This document shows, one piece after another, positions 47,001 through 56,525 of a DNA stretch of 64,000 bases. The DNA lies in contig NC_030681.2 in NCBI RefSeq assembly GCF_000004195.4, forward strand, positions 137,423,506 to 137,487,505, in the 5' to 3' direction. Made by a program: the position numbers and the translations under genes. The notes under the pieces are model-generated. The model had not been told where the DNA came from. It searched no databases and worked only from the letters and a program-made list of their open reading frames with translations. Origin of the DNA: Xenopus tropicalis. Its lineage: Eukaryota; Chordata; Amphibia; Anura; Pipidae. How positions within the stretch are numbered: position 1 is the stretch's first letter; every line of letters starts with the position of its first letter.

Positions 47001-50000
47001 GAGGATCAGGGTGTGGCTCATAATGAGTGGCTATAGCTAAAGAGAATGAGGGGAATGGTCTTACAGGCCCTAACTAGGAGGCACATAAAATAGTTGATCT
47101 GTTCTAGCCCATAACACCCAATATAAATGACAAGATACAGAAATTAAAAAAAAATACAACCAACATTTGGCAAAGGGACAAAGCTGAGTAGGGCCAAGAA
47201 ACTAAGCAAGTCGTCGTTTATCAGATGCACTTCAGTCCAACCTTGTTACAGCTTCTCTGTGCTACCGGGGGTTAATGTGTTTTATGTTTCTGGAGAATGT
47301 TAACTTGGCAGAAAATTCAATTCATTTTTGATTTCAAGAGGTAGTTCACCTTTAATTGAACTTTAAGCGTGACGTAGGTATTGATATTCTGAGAGGGTTT
47401 GCCACAGGTCTGGACTGGGATTCAAAATAGACCCTGGCATTTCCAGTACACAGAGGCCCAAACCCCCCCAAAACACTGGGCCTGTGTCCTTGAAATGCCA
47501 GGGCCTATTCCGACTCCCAGTCTAGGACCTGTTCAGCAGCTCTTTAGTTTAGAATTTCAGCTGCTACCAGTGACCCCACACAACCAGATAACATTTTAAA
47601 TTGCAAGCTGGAAAGGGACAGAAAAGATATATAAACCCAGCTAAGAAGGGGTTCTGTAACAAACTAAAACTTAGAGGTGACCTAGCCCTTTAAGCCCCAG
47701 TACCAGTCATGGGGTAGTACACAGTAGCCTAAGGAGACTTCACATTTTTTTCCTCTGACGAACAAACACTTGATCTCATATTTACCATGAGTAACTCTTA
47801 TTGACTGCTGGCAAAGCTGCTCAGAAAATAAATTCCTTCTCCCTACACCAAGCTAGGCTAATGAAAATCGTAGCTGGAAACCACAGGCGCTGTGATCACA
47901 GTAGCTGCGGCTTTGCCCTGCTTACAATGGCACTCATCTAGACCAGACCAAAAAGGCTCTGTGTCTCAGTGATGTTTATAAGCACTATGGCAATGCGTTT
48001 CAGGGAGCAGGGAGCCGCTTCGGAGGGAAGAAAATGCGGCTTTAGGAGCCAAGGGGGAAAAAAATTACTTTATTTAAAGCAAATGTTACTTCAGCAGAGT
48101 TTTTATTGCTTCTTCTTCATCAGATAGGAAAAAAATGTGGCAGAGGCTGAATTTGATGGACTCTGTCATTTTTCAGTCTCAGCAATCTATGAGAGTGAAT
48201 AGAATACAATTACTGGGATCAGGGGAAAAGTGTCACATATAATGTATGTTCCATTGTCAGTGCCGGAAACCCACCAAGTGAAATCCGTTCTGCTCAGCTA
48301 CACAATCCATCGGATACATTTTTGTCTGTTAATAGCAGCATAAAACCATTCACTTGTACCTTCCCAATAACTTCCAACAATCCTTTGCCTCCGGGGGCCA
48401 GAGATGGAAGAGAGGGGAAGGGAGGGGTAAAAAAAAAAAAATGTAGAAAAATCAGGCACACCCTCCAGCTGTAGCTGAACTGCAACTTGCAGAATCCCAC
48501 CAGCAGCTGAAGGAGACATGTTGCTAAATTTAACAAAACTTAAGCCCCCTCCACCTTTTCCAGGGGCCCCTGTCATGCCCCAATGAGTCTCGCGACCCTG
48601 CAACCCAAACCCACAACCTGCATTTTAATCTGCTTGGACCCGCTACCCGACCTGACCCGCAACTACCTTATCCTCAACTAGATCCACAACCTACTGACCA
48701 TCATTACACAGGAAGTTCTGTTCCTGCTAACCGGAAGTGACATAATCAGAAGTGGGCAGGGGTAAAACAAAAATGTTTAAAGAAGCAAAATATAGATAAT
48801 ATAAGGAATATAGACCTGCAACCCGCCCCACAGGCCAAGAGATCCCCATCTATACCCACAACATGCTTTTTTGCAGATACCCACTACAGAAGCAGAAGGC
48901 AGGGTGCAAACCTCCATGTTTTTTGCACTTTGCACCCTGTCATGCACTTAGTGCCCACACACACAAGGCTTTGCACAAATACATGTGTATTTCCCATAAA
49001 TACAGCTCTGCCCATGTTCAGTAGTACTGTATGCATAGGGGGAGGGTTAGATAATGTAGATTGGCCTCCCTGAGGACACCCCCTAGATTGAGCATCATTC
49101 AGACATGCATTTTAGGGAACCCCTGTCTATACCAGACATTAAGCACTTAAGTGTCCTTGGCCTGACTGCATAGCTCTCTGCACCTTGTGCTGAATATTTA
49201 ATCTAGCTTAAGTTGCAGAGCACAGGCAGCCTGAGATACCGTCATGGGTAAGTACTTGGGTAAGTATTTGCACCCTCTACTGCTCCTGCCCACTGTACGG
49301 TAAGAGAAACAGATGGTATAGCAAGCGGCCTGTATGACCTTGTATGCCAACAAGGTGCATTAATAAGGATTAAAACCTTCCTGATTGCCCAAAAGATCAG
49401 TATCCATAGTTTGCAGATGTCAGGATCATATCCCAGAATCCAGTCTGGGCCTAATGTGTGAAGCTTTAGAGTGACCCTTCCCACCCAAGAATAACAGGTT
49501 AATTACAGTTCTGCAGCTTTCGGCTACAATGTAGAAAAAGCATGGAACAACAGGTATGTCATGTTATACATTTCAGAGTTACCAGTTGGCACATTTGTCA
49601 CAATACTTACTAGGCCATTGTTCTGATCTCTGGACACACTGTGTTTAAAAGATGGGCGTGACATGGGATGTTGGGGATTGCCAAAGTAATACCTTGGCAG
49701 GTAAACATGAGGTGCAAAGAATGGCTATGAAAAAAAAAGAAAACATGCAGGAATGAAGAAATAAAAGGTAAACAATAATACACAGGAGGAACATACTGAA
49801 AAAATGGAAAAAAAAACAAAACGCACATATGAAGGCATTCAATAAGGGTCAACATTGCCGCCCAGTTTAGTTCTAGAGGTCCGCGATCTGCATTGCGTTC
49901 TATGTTGCCATAGTTACCATGGCAGTTACATTGTTGCTCTCACTTAAAAAGCTAGGTGTTTGGGACAGACGTTTCTATGGGTTGCATCAGAGGGGACCTC

Positions 50001-53000
50001 GAAAACTAAATTCGGGCAGGCTTTTGGAGTGGAATATTGAAATAAAGGTTTAAAAAATCTTCAACATTTTAATGTACAAAAGAAGAAATTTGTACAAACG
50101 ACTTGTTATATTGCAAGAACCAGCACTGCGAGATCCCGAGTCAGATGAATTTGATTTGTGGCCCTGCTGTGCAGTGCTCCATCACTGCTGGTGGATGCTG
50201 CAAGTCAAAAGCAGGTTATACCAACATATACTGAACATACTGCCGGACCAGTGGCTACCTAGCTCATTCACAATTACTGCTAAACCTCAAGGTATGGTTG
50301 TATTAGCCATTTGCAATAAAATGCAGCAAACTAATGGATCATTTCAGCTATGATGCCCAACTAATGGTCTTTCAGAGACAACTGAACTGCATCTCCCACC
50401 ATATATGGGGGGGACTGTTAGGTGATGCTGAAAACCCTAATTCAGGTATGGCTGCAAAGCCTCTAGGATGTACCCTGCTGTTAAGCTACAGTATAGACTA
50501 TTCACATGATAGGGAATAAATAAGGGAGACAGAGAACTAAAGATCCAGTGAAGCAGGTGGTATTGAAGCAATAATATTAATTAGTATTATAATATATTAA
50601 TTAGCTAACATTGCAACCAGCGTATCCCAATAATCAACATTGTATCACCTGCTTCAATGACAGATGTAACTTTACTTGATTTGCTAACCCTAAGCTTGGC
50701 TTCTCAACAGCAGCCCAGAGCACACTGAGCATGTGCGGTGCCACAGACACTCAAGAGACGGATGAGGAGCTGCTCTGTACAACTTTGAAGGCCTGGATCA
50801 TTACAGACATAGGGCTGCTGAACCTCTGGGCTGGAACTGCAAGATCAGTGTATATATTCACCTCTCTGTTGAGAGCTTTGATCTTGCAGCACTGAGCGTT
50901 GCCAGACACTTGCACAGGCAGTCAGGTAAATGAGAGCCAGCACCATACATTTTACGACCTGTGGCAAATAAGTAGCTAAAACGGTTAACCAGTTAACGCT
51001 ACATGCCGATTGTTATGGGTTAATATCAATGGAGCAATTCTGCCCCTCTTTATTACACAGCCCCATCTTCATATAATCCTGCTACTCAGCGAATAAAAAT
51101 GTGCGGAAAAGGATAATGTGTGTACATGTTAATAGTACATTTATTAGAAAATAAAGTGAAACTGAACCCGTTTTATGAGTACATTTTCCCTTTTAAAAAC
51201 AGTGAATGAGAGAAACCTAATGACCCCTTGGGTTAGTTTGGTTCCAGTAACATTATGTTGTGCATGACTTTCCTAGCATTCCTTCCCTCTTGCTCCCAGG
51301 TGGGGAATCCTACCATTATATTTACACATTGGCTTTATTGGGGGCCAGAGACCCATTTCAGAATAGGATTTTTCTAGCGATGGGTTTTTGCCGATTTCCC
51401 TATTTGCTTTGTATACTCATGCTATAAATAAGTAATGCAGTGGGTGCTTTAAGTGCCCTTTTGTTTTGCAATAAAACCAGTTAAACATGGACAGTATTGG
51501 TACAGTAAAGGATCAGCCTGACTTGTACCGAAATCTCTGCAAGATGAAATGCTTTAATTAAGGTATATATGGAAATGTAAGATTCAGCACATCCATGTCT
51601 GCATTAAGAGGATAAAGGCAATTCCCCTGAATGATCTGACCGGGTCTCTGTGGATCGGGAGCAGTTACATTCGCAAGAACTGGTTATAGAGGCTGCAATG
51701 AAAGCTGTAGAGTAATGGGAGATATTTATCACCAATTAGTGAATGTCCTGGTAGGAAGGAAGATTGGGCTGACACTATTTTAGTATACAAATGCATAAGT
51801 AATAATGTGTATTAATTAGCAAGGGTTGCCTTGCTGTGCCACTTATTTAGGGTGGGTTTATTGGAACCTATGCTAAACAAAAGGCATTAGTGTATTGCAC
51901 ATGGGGCACTGTGGCTGCTACTATTCAGTGGGAAACTGAGGCGGATAAAACAAACCTGTCCCCCTGACGCAGCTCCTAATGCTACAGTACTTATTGGCGA
52001 TGGAAACAGAGCAGAAAAGGGCAGTTGTAGATCTGTTATCACTTGGTGTCTATCTGCCAGGGTGATCACAATTAGGAGCAGGGACTGCAACTCCACTAAG
52101 TCATCCTTCCAGCATCACCATGTGGACATGATGGATTTTGGGACTTGAAGTCCCTCTGCTTTCCATGGTGGGTGGTGCACAATTTTCATTTTAGAAAGCA
52201 GAAGGACTTCAAGTCCCAGGACCCATCACTTGGGATGCTCACTTAGCCCATAGGCCCACGCTCCAAACTAATTTTCCTCCATTCCTCACTGTCCTTCCAT
52301 CTATTTGGTCTCTTTATTCCCATACAGAACTAGAGAATGACCATGAAATGGTTAAACGCAGTAGGACCCACTGACACCTGGGCTCACTGGGAGTTTTCCT
52401 GGTATTCCGGTGGATCAGACCGACACTGTCAAAAGGGAATGAGGTGAGGGAAGGGTTAAATGACCCTGTCAGCCTAATGGGGAAGAGGGGCGAGGAAATG
52501 TTCCCTGTGAGTCAGAGGCTGACTATCATGGTTTCCTCTCAATCTGACAAATCAAGTATGTCAAGTTTAACTCTTTAAGTAACAAACATGCACAATGTGT
52601 ATTGCTTAGCCAGGAGAGGCTCTTCATATAGAACAGGAGTGGTCAGTATAAGAGAGTTCTGCCATACTAGATTACAGCAGTATTGTTTGATTACAATGAT
52701 TTTAGTCCTAAGCAGGCCCTTTTGGGCAAAAACAAGATTTCTTGCAGATTTAACAATCGATTTTATATGCTGGCATATTTGATGTCTTCTATATGAAGAG
52801 CCTGCCAAGAAGCAATCTACTATATTTATGGCGTGGGAGTACAAGACAATTGTTCTTTATGACAGCATACATTTATAGGTTTCTACATATATAACGAGCT
52901 GTACAAGTGTACAAAAGTCTCACCATCATCTAACAGGACTGACAACTAAATAGAAGGTCAGTCACCTCACTGGCTATGAGTGGGCATTGCCCTCCCACTT

Positions 53001-54228
53001 CCCATGATTGTGTATGCAGACTATTGAGGTTTTGTATATAGATGAGGAGAGGGTCTCAACAATCCCACTGCGCTGCTCATGGAACAACATTACCAGGCTT
53101 CACATATGTGGGAGACCAGTTGGCAGATATCTGTCTGATTTTCAGTCAGGTAAGACATTTGGAGGGCCCTATACCCAGGCCAATAGGCTGACAACACAGT
53201 CTGGAGTGGCCAAGTCAGCAGTTTCAATTGATACTGTTATGTATTTTGGATCTGGTCAGCGGCTACCCTACCTGTATTATAAAACCTAGTGAGTGAGCTT
53301 TATCATATTCCATGAAAACAGGTTATTCAGAAGTAAAACCAGGTTTCTTACCGTTTTTCATACAGAAGAGGTGAGGGTCTAATCAATACCTAAGTACCAC
53401 TTGCAGCCAGGTGATTACAGTAGGAGCCAAAGCCACAGGTAAATGAGCCAATAAATGTATATTCAAATAAAATCAGTGACAAAGGAACTGCAGTGCTGAT
53501 TCTTAGAAATATTATAGATTTAGGAAATAGCAAGGATTGACAGATTCTTACAGATGTTCTGCTGGTTTCCAACGCAAGCCTGCAGAGAATGCAGAACAGC
53601 ACCTACCCGATTGTAAAAGGGATGTTGTGGTCCAGTCATCCCACTGTAATAGCTGCTTGGTGGCTGTGGTGACATTACCCCAGCAGGGAAGGGTCCGTTA
53701 AATGAAGATGAGGAGCAGACAGAGGATGGCTGGCTGAACACAGAGGTTGCCCTGGGTGGGGCATCTTGCAAGGGAAGTGTGGGATAAGGGAAACCTCCAA
53801 TATTCATCTGGTCTCTTGCTGCCCGAACATCTGTAAAAGGAAAATTAGCCAGCAGGTTGAAAGACTGCATAAGAGGCAATGAATGGAAAGGATTGTTGAT
53901 ACAGGCGATGAGCAGAGAAGTGCCAAAAGATGCTTCCTGCATCAACAATTTAAGCTGTTGCTGTGTTGCCAGTCTCCTGGTTAGAACAGCAGGGGAGCTC
54001 AGAGCTACAATTTGACCCACTCATATGGAGTTGAAGCACAGCCACTTACCTGCAATGATTTCTCTGAGCTTGGGATCCAAATTGACTGTGCATGGCAGAA
54101 AGGTTTTCACATCTCTTGCTATGAGGACTGGAGTCCTAGAGGCCAAAAAGACCTCAAAACTTCTGATGTCACTGTCAATTTCAAGTAGCGGTTCCACATC
54201 TTTAGTTGTGGGAATGTTTTTCGAAATT
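30843..54228 (-). CDS. kidins220: Kinase D-interacting substrate of 220 kDa (ARMS), C-terminal part; joined exons
   Basis: KIDINS220 is a large membrane scaffold with ankyrin repeats, a KAP-type P-loop NTPase region with membrane segments, a SAM domain and a long cytosolic tail. It couples Trk neurotrophin and other receptors to sustained MAPK signalling. Exons seen here, in transcript order: 54228-54050, 53830-53607, 49724-49611, 44535-44479, 36720-36583, 34155-34057, 33135-32911, 32072-30843. They join in one frame to about 754 residues (human protein 1771). The SAM domain spans the exons at 36720 and 34155. The last residues ESIL are the known PDZ ligand. All introns are GT-AG. Upstream exons for ankyrin, NTPase and membrane parts are not in the window. 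The gene is tail to tail with id2, as in mammals. Confidence 0.95.
32073..32910 (-). other. kidins220: kidins220 intron between exons 7 and 8
   Basis: 838 bp, GT-AG, phase 0, no repeat family recognised. The small frames within it have no support. Confidence 0.85.
32911..33135 (-). CDS. kidins220: kidins220 exon 7 of 8
   Basis: The acceptor TTCCTGCTCCAG and donor CAG/GTACAT bound 225 bases (75 codons, phase 0). It starts [10 protein letters not shown] and contains [25 protein letters not shown] and MAWQ. It matches the human segment with ELPHTEL, FSFEELNTLG and LSWQ. The junction with exon 6 reads KSA-LHEM, one residue shorter than the human S-T-V-L-E-M. Confidence 0.93.
33253..33995. repeat. 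Compound minisatellite filling a kidins220 intron
   Basis: Alternating units of about 18-21 bp: CACTCGTATACAGACCCCCT and AGATTCATATACAGACCC or CATATACTGACCC forms, arranged in higher-order blocks. It occupies about 80 percent of the 921-bp intron between exons 6 and 7 and reaches to within about 60 bases of the exon 6 donor and 120 bases of the exon 7 acceptor. Confidence 0.96.
34057..34155 (-). CDS. kidins220: kidins220 exon 6 of 8: SAM domain, second half
   Basis: The acceptor CTCCCTCCAG and donor GCA/GTAAGG bound 99 bases (33 codons, phase 0). The peptide [16 protein letters not shown] continues to [17 protein letters not shown], which is the ING-x-x-L and DLKxEMxxxFGDW pattern of the KIDINS220 SAM domain. 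The downstream intron is almost entirely tandem repeat. Confidence 0.95.
34330..34699 (-). mobile_element. T2-type TTAA MITE, left end lost
   Basis: It contains the family landmarks CAGCAGCTCTCCAG, TCTGGTTGCTAGGGT, TTTGAATGAGAGACTGGTAT and GTCAGTGACCCC and ends TTAAAGGTGAAGCACCCCTT. The left terminus is absent. It lies in the intron between exons 5 and 6. Confidence 0.75.
34700..35240. other. kidins220 intron sequence, unassigned
   Basis: Unique-looking intron sequence with no recognised exon or repeat. The reverse frame 34995-35234 shows no match to the gene's protein. Confidence 0.5.
35241..36020 (-). mobile_element. 'gtatgggatcc' MITE carrying six 113-bp internal units
   Basis: The phrase TAATTATATCTTAG recurs at 35295, 35410, 35523, 35636, 35749 and 35862 (spacing 115 then 113). 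Each unit contains GTACAGGTACTGTTTTATTA and CAATAGGGCTGTTCTGCCCC. The right terminus is intact (GGATAACAGATTTCC ... TCCCATACCTGTA); the left end is degraded. Orientation is opposite to the copies at 57-59 and 63.7 kb. Confidence 0.9.
36346..36544 (+). mobile_element. Half T2-type TTAA MITE beside a splice donor
   Basis: After TTAA at 36342-36345 comes AGGTATTGTTCACC and then CAGCAGCTCTGCAG and CTGGTTGCTAGGGTCC. The copy stops after TTTGAATAAGAG, so the right half is missing. It ends about 38 bases from the donor of the SAM exon at 36583. Confidence 0.75.
36583..36720 (-). CDS. kidins220: kidins220 exon 5 of 8: SAM domain, first half
   Basis: The acceptor CCCCCAATATGTAG and donor AAG/GTGAGT bound 138 bases (46 codons, phase 0). 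A Ser/Ala-rich lead ([16 protein letters not shown]) precedes [18 protein letters not shown], the first helix of the SAM domain, and [12 protein letters not shown]. In mammals the residues before MNVD differ (a Gly/Pro-rich lead), so the start of this exon is the least conserved part. SAM domains mediate protein-protein contacts. Confidence 0.92.
38265..38440. mobile_element. 'gtatgggatcc' MITE, internally deleted
   Basis: The left end is CTATGGGATCCGCTATCCAG and the right end is GGATAACAGGTCCCATACC. It is only about 175 bp and lacks the GTACTTGATCCC-type internal unit. Confidence 0.75.
39981..40203. mobile_element. Palindromic MITE with 'gtgacacacggggag' ends
   Basis: The left side GGGCTGTGACACACGGGG pairs with the right side CCCCGTGTGTCACAGACC, and the internal halves also mirror each other (GGGATGGCA / TGCCATCCC forms, GAGATT / AATCTC). 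It is related to 56569-56786. Flanks are TTA-like, suggesting a decayed TTAA target. Confidence 0.75.
40205..40690. mobile_element. TTAA-type MITE 'gggaaactatacccc' (copy 1)
   Basis: The left end is CTAAAGGGAAACTATACCCC and the right end is GGGGTATAGTTTT, an inverted pair. Internal blocks GCACACAAACAAGCCAAGGC, ATCAGCCAATGAATGGACAG and GTCAGCTGATCTCTGAGGGA recur in the copy at 44930-45358. It abuts the palindromic MITE at 39981-40203 directly. Confidence 0.8.
42443..42849. mobile_element. T2-type MITE, complete, with TTAA target duplication
   Basis: Flanked by TTAA at 42439-42442 and 42850-42853. The left terminus GGGGTTGGTCACCTTTAA and the right terminus TTAACCTAAAGGTGAACTAC form an imperfect inverted repeat. 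407 bp, no coding capacity. Internal landmarks as in the copies at 34330 and 36346. TTAA duplication and these ends fit the T2 (Kolobok-like) MITEs described in Xenopus. Confidence 0.85.
43005..43200. repeat. SINE-like remnant
   Basis: It contains AAAGTGCTTTGCAGC, then GTGACTTGCACAGGGTCACA and GGAATCGAACCAAGGTCCCT, the order seen in the core and 3' part of MIR-like (CORE-type) SINEs and related tetrapod repeats. No tRNA-like head is clear. Family assignment is tentative. Confidence 0.45.
44479..44535 (-). CDS. kidins220: kidins220 exon 4 of 8: 57-base small exon
   Basis: The peptide [19 protein letters not shown] (19 codons, phase 0) aligns with the 19-residue human segment that contains IKEDAAEGLSSP and follows DQNNGL. 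The acceptor TTGTGTTGCTAG has a weak pyrimidine tract and the donor CTG/GTAAAG is weak, consistent with regulated inclusion. It is too short for routine frame searches and was found by continuity with the neighbouring exons. Confidence 0.85.
44930..45358. mobile_element. TTAA-type MITE 'ggaaacctatac' (copy 2)
   Basis: It begins TTAAAGGAAACCTATACG and shares long blocks with 40205-40690 in the same orientation. It ends at AATAGGCCACTTAATATG without the right inverted terminus, so it is truncated. Confidence 0.8.
46343..46840. repeat. 'gaccatacatgggc' dispersed repeat, long copy
   Basis: It starts GAGGTGACCATACATGGGCA and ends TGTGTATGGCTAGCTTT, giving an imperfect inverted pair. About 500 bp without coding capacity. 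Related fragments are at 594-880 and 13090-13260. Confidence 0.55.
47336..47689. mobile_element. T2-type MITE interrupted by a second MITE
   Basis: The ends GGTAGTTCACCTTTAA and TTAGAGGTGACCTAGCCC match the T2-type family. The right flank is TTAA (47690-47693) and the left flank is degraded. A foreign segment at about 47406-47530, with CAGGTCTGGACTGGGATTC and GACTCCCAGTCTAGGACCTG termini, sits inside it. Confidence 0.75.
49611..49724 (-). CDS. kidins220: kidins220 exon 3 of 8: likely cassette exon
   Basis: The acceptor TTTTTTTTCATAG and donor CTA/GTAAGT bound 114 bases (38 codons, phase 0 at both ends). The peptide starts [18 protein letters not shown] and ends SRDQNNGL. The same aromatic/proline-rich block and the DQNNGL ending occur in human KIDINS220 isoforms. 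Because it is symmetric, skipping it would keep the frame. Confidence 0.9.
49725..53606 (-). other. kidins220: kidins220 intron between exons 2 and 3
   Basis: A 3.9-kb intron with no large repeat family recognised, except a foldback at 52139-52218. The frames at 50072-50353 and 53008-53289 lack splice or homology support. Confidence 0.8.
52139..52218. repeat. Hairpin-forming inverted repeat, 25-bp arms
   Basis: Arms 52139-52163 and 52194-52218 (key part GGGACTTGAAGTCC and GGACTTCAAGTCCC) pair with one mismatch around a 30-base loop. Weaker pairing extends outward by about 12 bases. This could be a MITE remnant or, less likely, a small-RNA precursor. Confidence 0.8.
53607..53830 (-). CDS. kidins220: kidins220 exon 2 of 8: proline/serine-rich linker
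   Basis: The acceptor CTTTTACAG and donor CGG/GTAGGT bound 224 bases, which take one base from the previous exon to start at Asp-Val-Arg-Ala-Ala-Arg. The peptide contains [33 protein letters not shown] and HPFYNR. It matches the conserved Pro/Ser/Tyr-rich linker of KIDINS220 before the SAM domain. The upstream intron is only 219 bp. Part of the open frame extends into both introns and is not coding there. Confidence 0.93.
54050..54228 (-). CDS. kidins220: kidins220 exon 1 of 8 in window
   Basis: The acceptor TTTATTTAG ends at 54229 and the donor GCAG/GTAAGT begins at 54049. The 179 bases complete one codon, encode 59 residues from [17 protein letters not shown] to [11 protein letters not shown], and leave one base for the next exon. 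This matches the KIDINS220 segment between the NTPase/membrane region and the proline-rich linker. No upstream exon was found between 54229 and 64000, so the preceding intron is at least 9.7 kb. Confidence 0.93.
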
Positions 54229-55060
54229 CTAAATAAAAAGAAAAAAACATAAGCTAATTGTATCTTTTTTTTAACGAATGGTCACATAAAGAAGAAATGC
54301 CGCTACTGCAGAGACCCGCAGTCTTGGTGGAATGACACAGTGCGGCTGATACATTTTAACTGGCACCCCAAAGTTCTGCACACTCCTGCACCAATCACAA
54401 CTTGTGTGACACACCATGACATGGATATAGCGCAAGAGCTGAAAGGGGTGCACTGACCAGAATACCATTGCCCATGTCATGTCTGCTTAGGACATAAAGC
54501 CAGTTTCAGAGATGCAGAGAGGGCACCCATGGGTGGCTGATAAATGTTACATCACCCATAATCCCCCCACCAAGCTTAACATATTTAAAGTTCATAAAGA
54601 ACCCTCTCTCATGCACCATGGTTCAGTAGATCTACAGTCCAACAAAGTCAGTGAAAAAATCAACAACTGGCTGTTTAGTAACAGTAGCTTCCAAAAAAAC
54701 TGGGGGCCTATTTTTCCCTCCCTCCCCAGTCACCTTTCCTACCTGCAGTGACAGGGACACACCCTTCCTTTTAAAGGGCACACCTACTACTACTACCAAA
54801 CTACTTACTGTAAAGATGCCTAGCATGCACAATTTACTTTCTCTAGATTTTCTCCTCTATTTATGATATAAGCGGTTTTACACTACTACGTTTATCAATA
54901 TGCAACAGAGATGTACCATGCTCTTTTGTCAGGGTTAAGGGCTGGACAGATCACTCTTGACACAAGCAATAAAACTGACAGGCTTGTTCTCCCATGGGAT
55001 ATGCAGACAGGACAGCAGGGGCACTCTTGTTAATTAATTCACATTATTTTGATGCACTAA

Positions 55061-56433
55061 CAGGTCCAGACTGGCAATCTGTGGGTTCTGGCAAATGCCA
55101 GAGGGGCTGCTGTAAGATGCCACAGACAGTCACTATTTATTGGGCTGCTGGGGGGGCTGTTTGGGCCTCTGTGTATGTACCGTATATACTCGAGTATAAG
55201 CCGAGTTTTTGAGCCCCAAAAAAGAGCTGTAAAAGTCGACCTCGGCTTATACTCGCATATATACGGTCAAGATGGAACTCGCTGCGCATCCCCATGCGTT
55301 CGCTGCTCGCACCCCCCCCGGGTAAGCACGTTCGTGAGTCTGCCACTATATTAGAGTATATATGGTATACGGTATATACGGAACCTGCTACCTGCTGGCG
55401 CGTACGCATCCGTTCGCTGCTCTTTCTCAGCAAGCCCAGCCTGTTAGTGTGCCGCTTGCAGCGCTCAGTACAGCGGGAAGTTGGACTGTTCCGGGGCAAA
55501 ACGTCTCAGCGCTAAGGTCACGGGGCAGATCAGGGGTGGGAGAGTAGGGCATACCCAAGGGGGCCGATACCTATGGGGCTGAACAGCGTTTGCACGGGCC
55601 CTGTAGGCCGGGAAGGGACTTAGATCTGTAGAATGGAGCCTACAAGGCGTGGCTGCCAGGCTGACTCCTAACTAACTTTGACCCAACACATTGTTACATG
55701 AACAGGCACTTAGATTTTCCGCTGGAAAATTGGAGTTGTAGTTCCGGATGAGGTGAGTTGTAGAGGCTTTATTTTTCTCTTGCACCTGCTCTCCATTGCA
55801 TAAAACATGGGAATTTGTCCTGAAATTGCACAGGCTCATCAGTGAGAATTTGTATTTAGTGTAACCTCGGCTCTTATACTGCGCTGCTCGCACGGACTCA
55901 TGCTAGGGGGGTAGAAGAAACACGGGAAGAAGCACGGGGGGGGAGAAGAAGCCCCCTAGGAACTTACGTCCACTGGGGGGGTAAGCATGATTCACTTATT
56001 CCAGCAGATTGGTATGCTGTAATATCCTGGCCATTTCAGTATCTGGTTATATGCATTTAGCTTGTACTCACTATACCTTGTCGATTATTTACAGGGTGCA
56101 TCCACAGGGTGGGGGGGGGCAAGTGAGTTGCATGCAAGGCTGCATGTAATCATTTGCATAAGGCTGCACGTAAAAAAAAATGCTTTCTGTATGTAAACAG
56201 TACACGCAGTGATAAATTGTTGCATCTAATTCCAAGTGCCTTGGCGCACACAAGGGATCGCACAGTAGCTGTTAGCAGTAGCGGCTGCATTTCCCTCCCT
56301 AGGCTTATACTCGAGTCAATAAGTTTTTCCAGTTTTCTTAGGTAAAATTAGGTACCTCGGCTTATACTCGGATCGGCTTATACTCGAGTATATACGGTAA
56401 ATTCCAGAGCCTATTCTGAATCCCAGTCCAGGC
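55061..56433. mobile_element. Short 'ggtccagactgg' MITE split by a 1.2-kb insertion
   Basis: Its left part, CAGGTCCAGACTGGCAATCT to about 55179, and its right part, about 56398 to CAGTCCAGGCCT, match the uninterrupted copy at 23158-23313. The intervening 55180-56397 is a different element. Confidence 0.85.
55180..56397. mobile_element. 1.2-kb element with 'ccgtatatactcgag' inverted termini, TA flanks
   Basis: The ends CCGTATATACTCGAGTATAA and TTATACTCGAGTATATACGG are inverted repeats, and TA occurs on both outer sides (55178-55179, 56398-56399). Sub-terminal copies of the CGGCTTATACTCG motif recur at about 55240 and 56358. No transposase frame is visible, so it is non-autonomous. A TA target suggests the Tc1/mariner group; that is inference. 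Confidence 0.8.
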
Positions 56434-56525
56434 CTTGCACTTAATATTATGAAGTGCACATGTTTTTTTTTTAGATCAGTCTGAGCACTATGTCTATGAA
56501 GATTCTCATTTATCCAGGTTATGAT

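Larger units (their letters stand above)
44536..49610 (-). other. kidins220: kidins220 intron between exons 3 and 4
   Basis: A 5.1-kb intron containing the MITEs at 44930, 46343 and 47336 and an RC-rich dispersed repeat at about 48590-48850 (CCGACCTGACCCGCAACTAC). Stretches 45480-46340, 47700-48540 and 48860-49600 show nothing recognised. Confidence 0.8.

Noticed and set aside
53008..53289. A 93-codon frame as a missing exon of kidins220
   Set aside because: It is on the opposite strand to the gene and matches no part of the protein.
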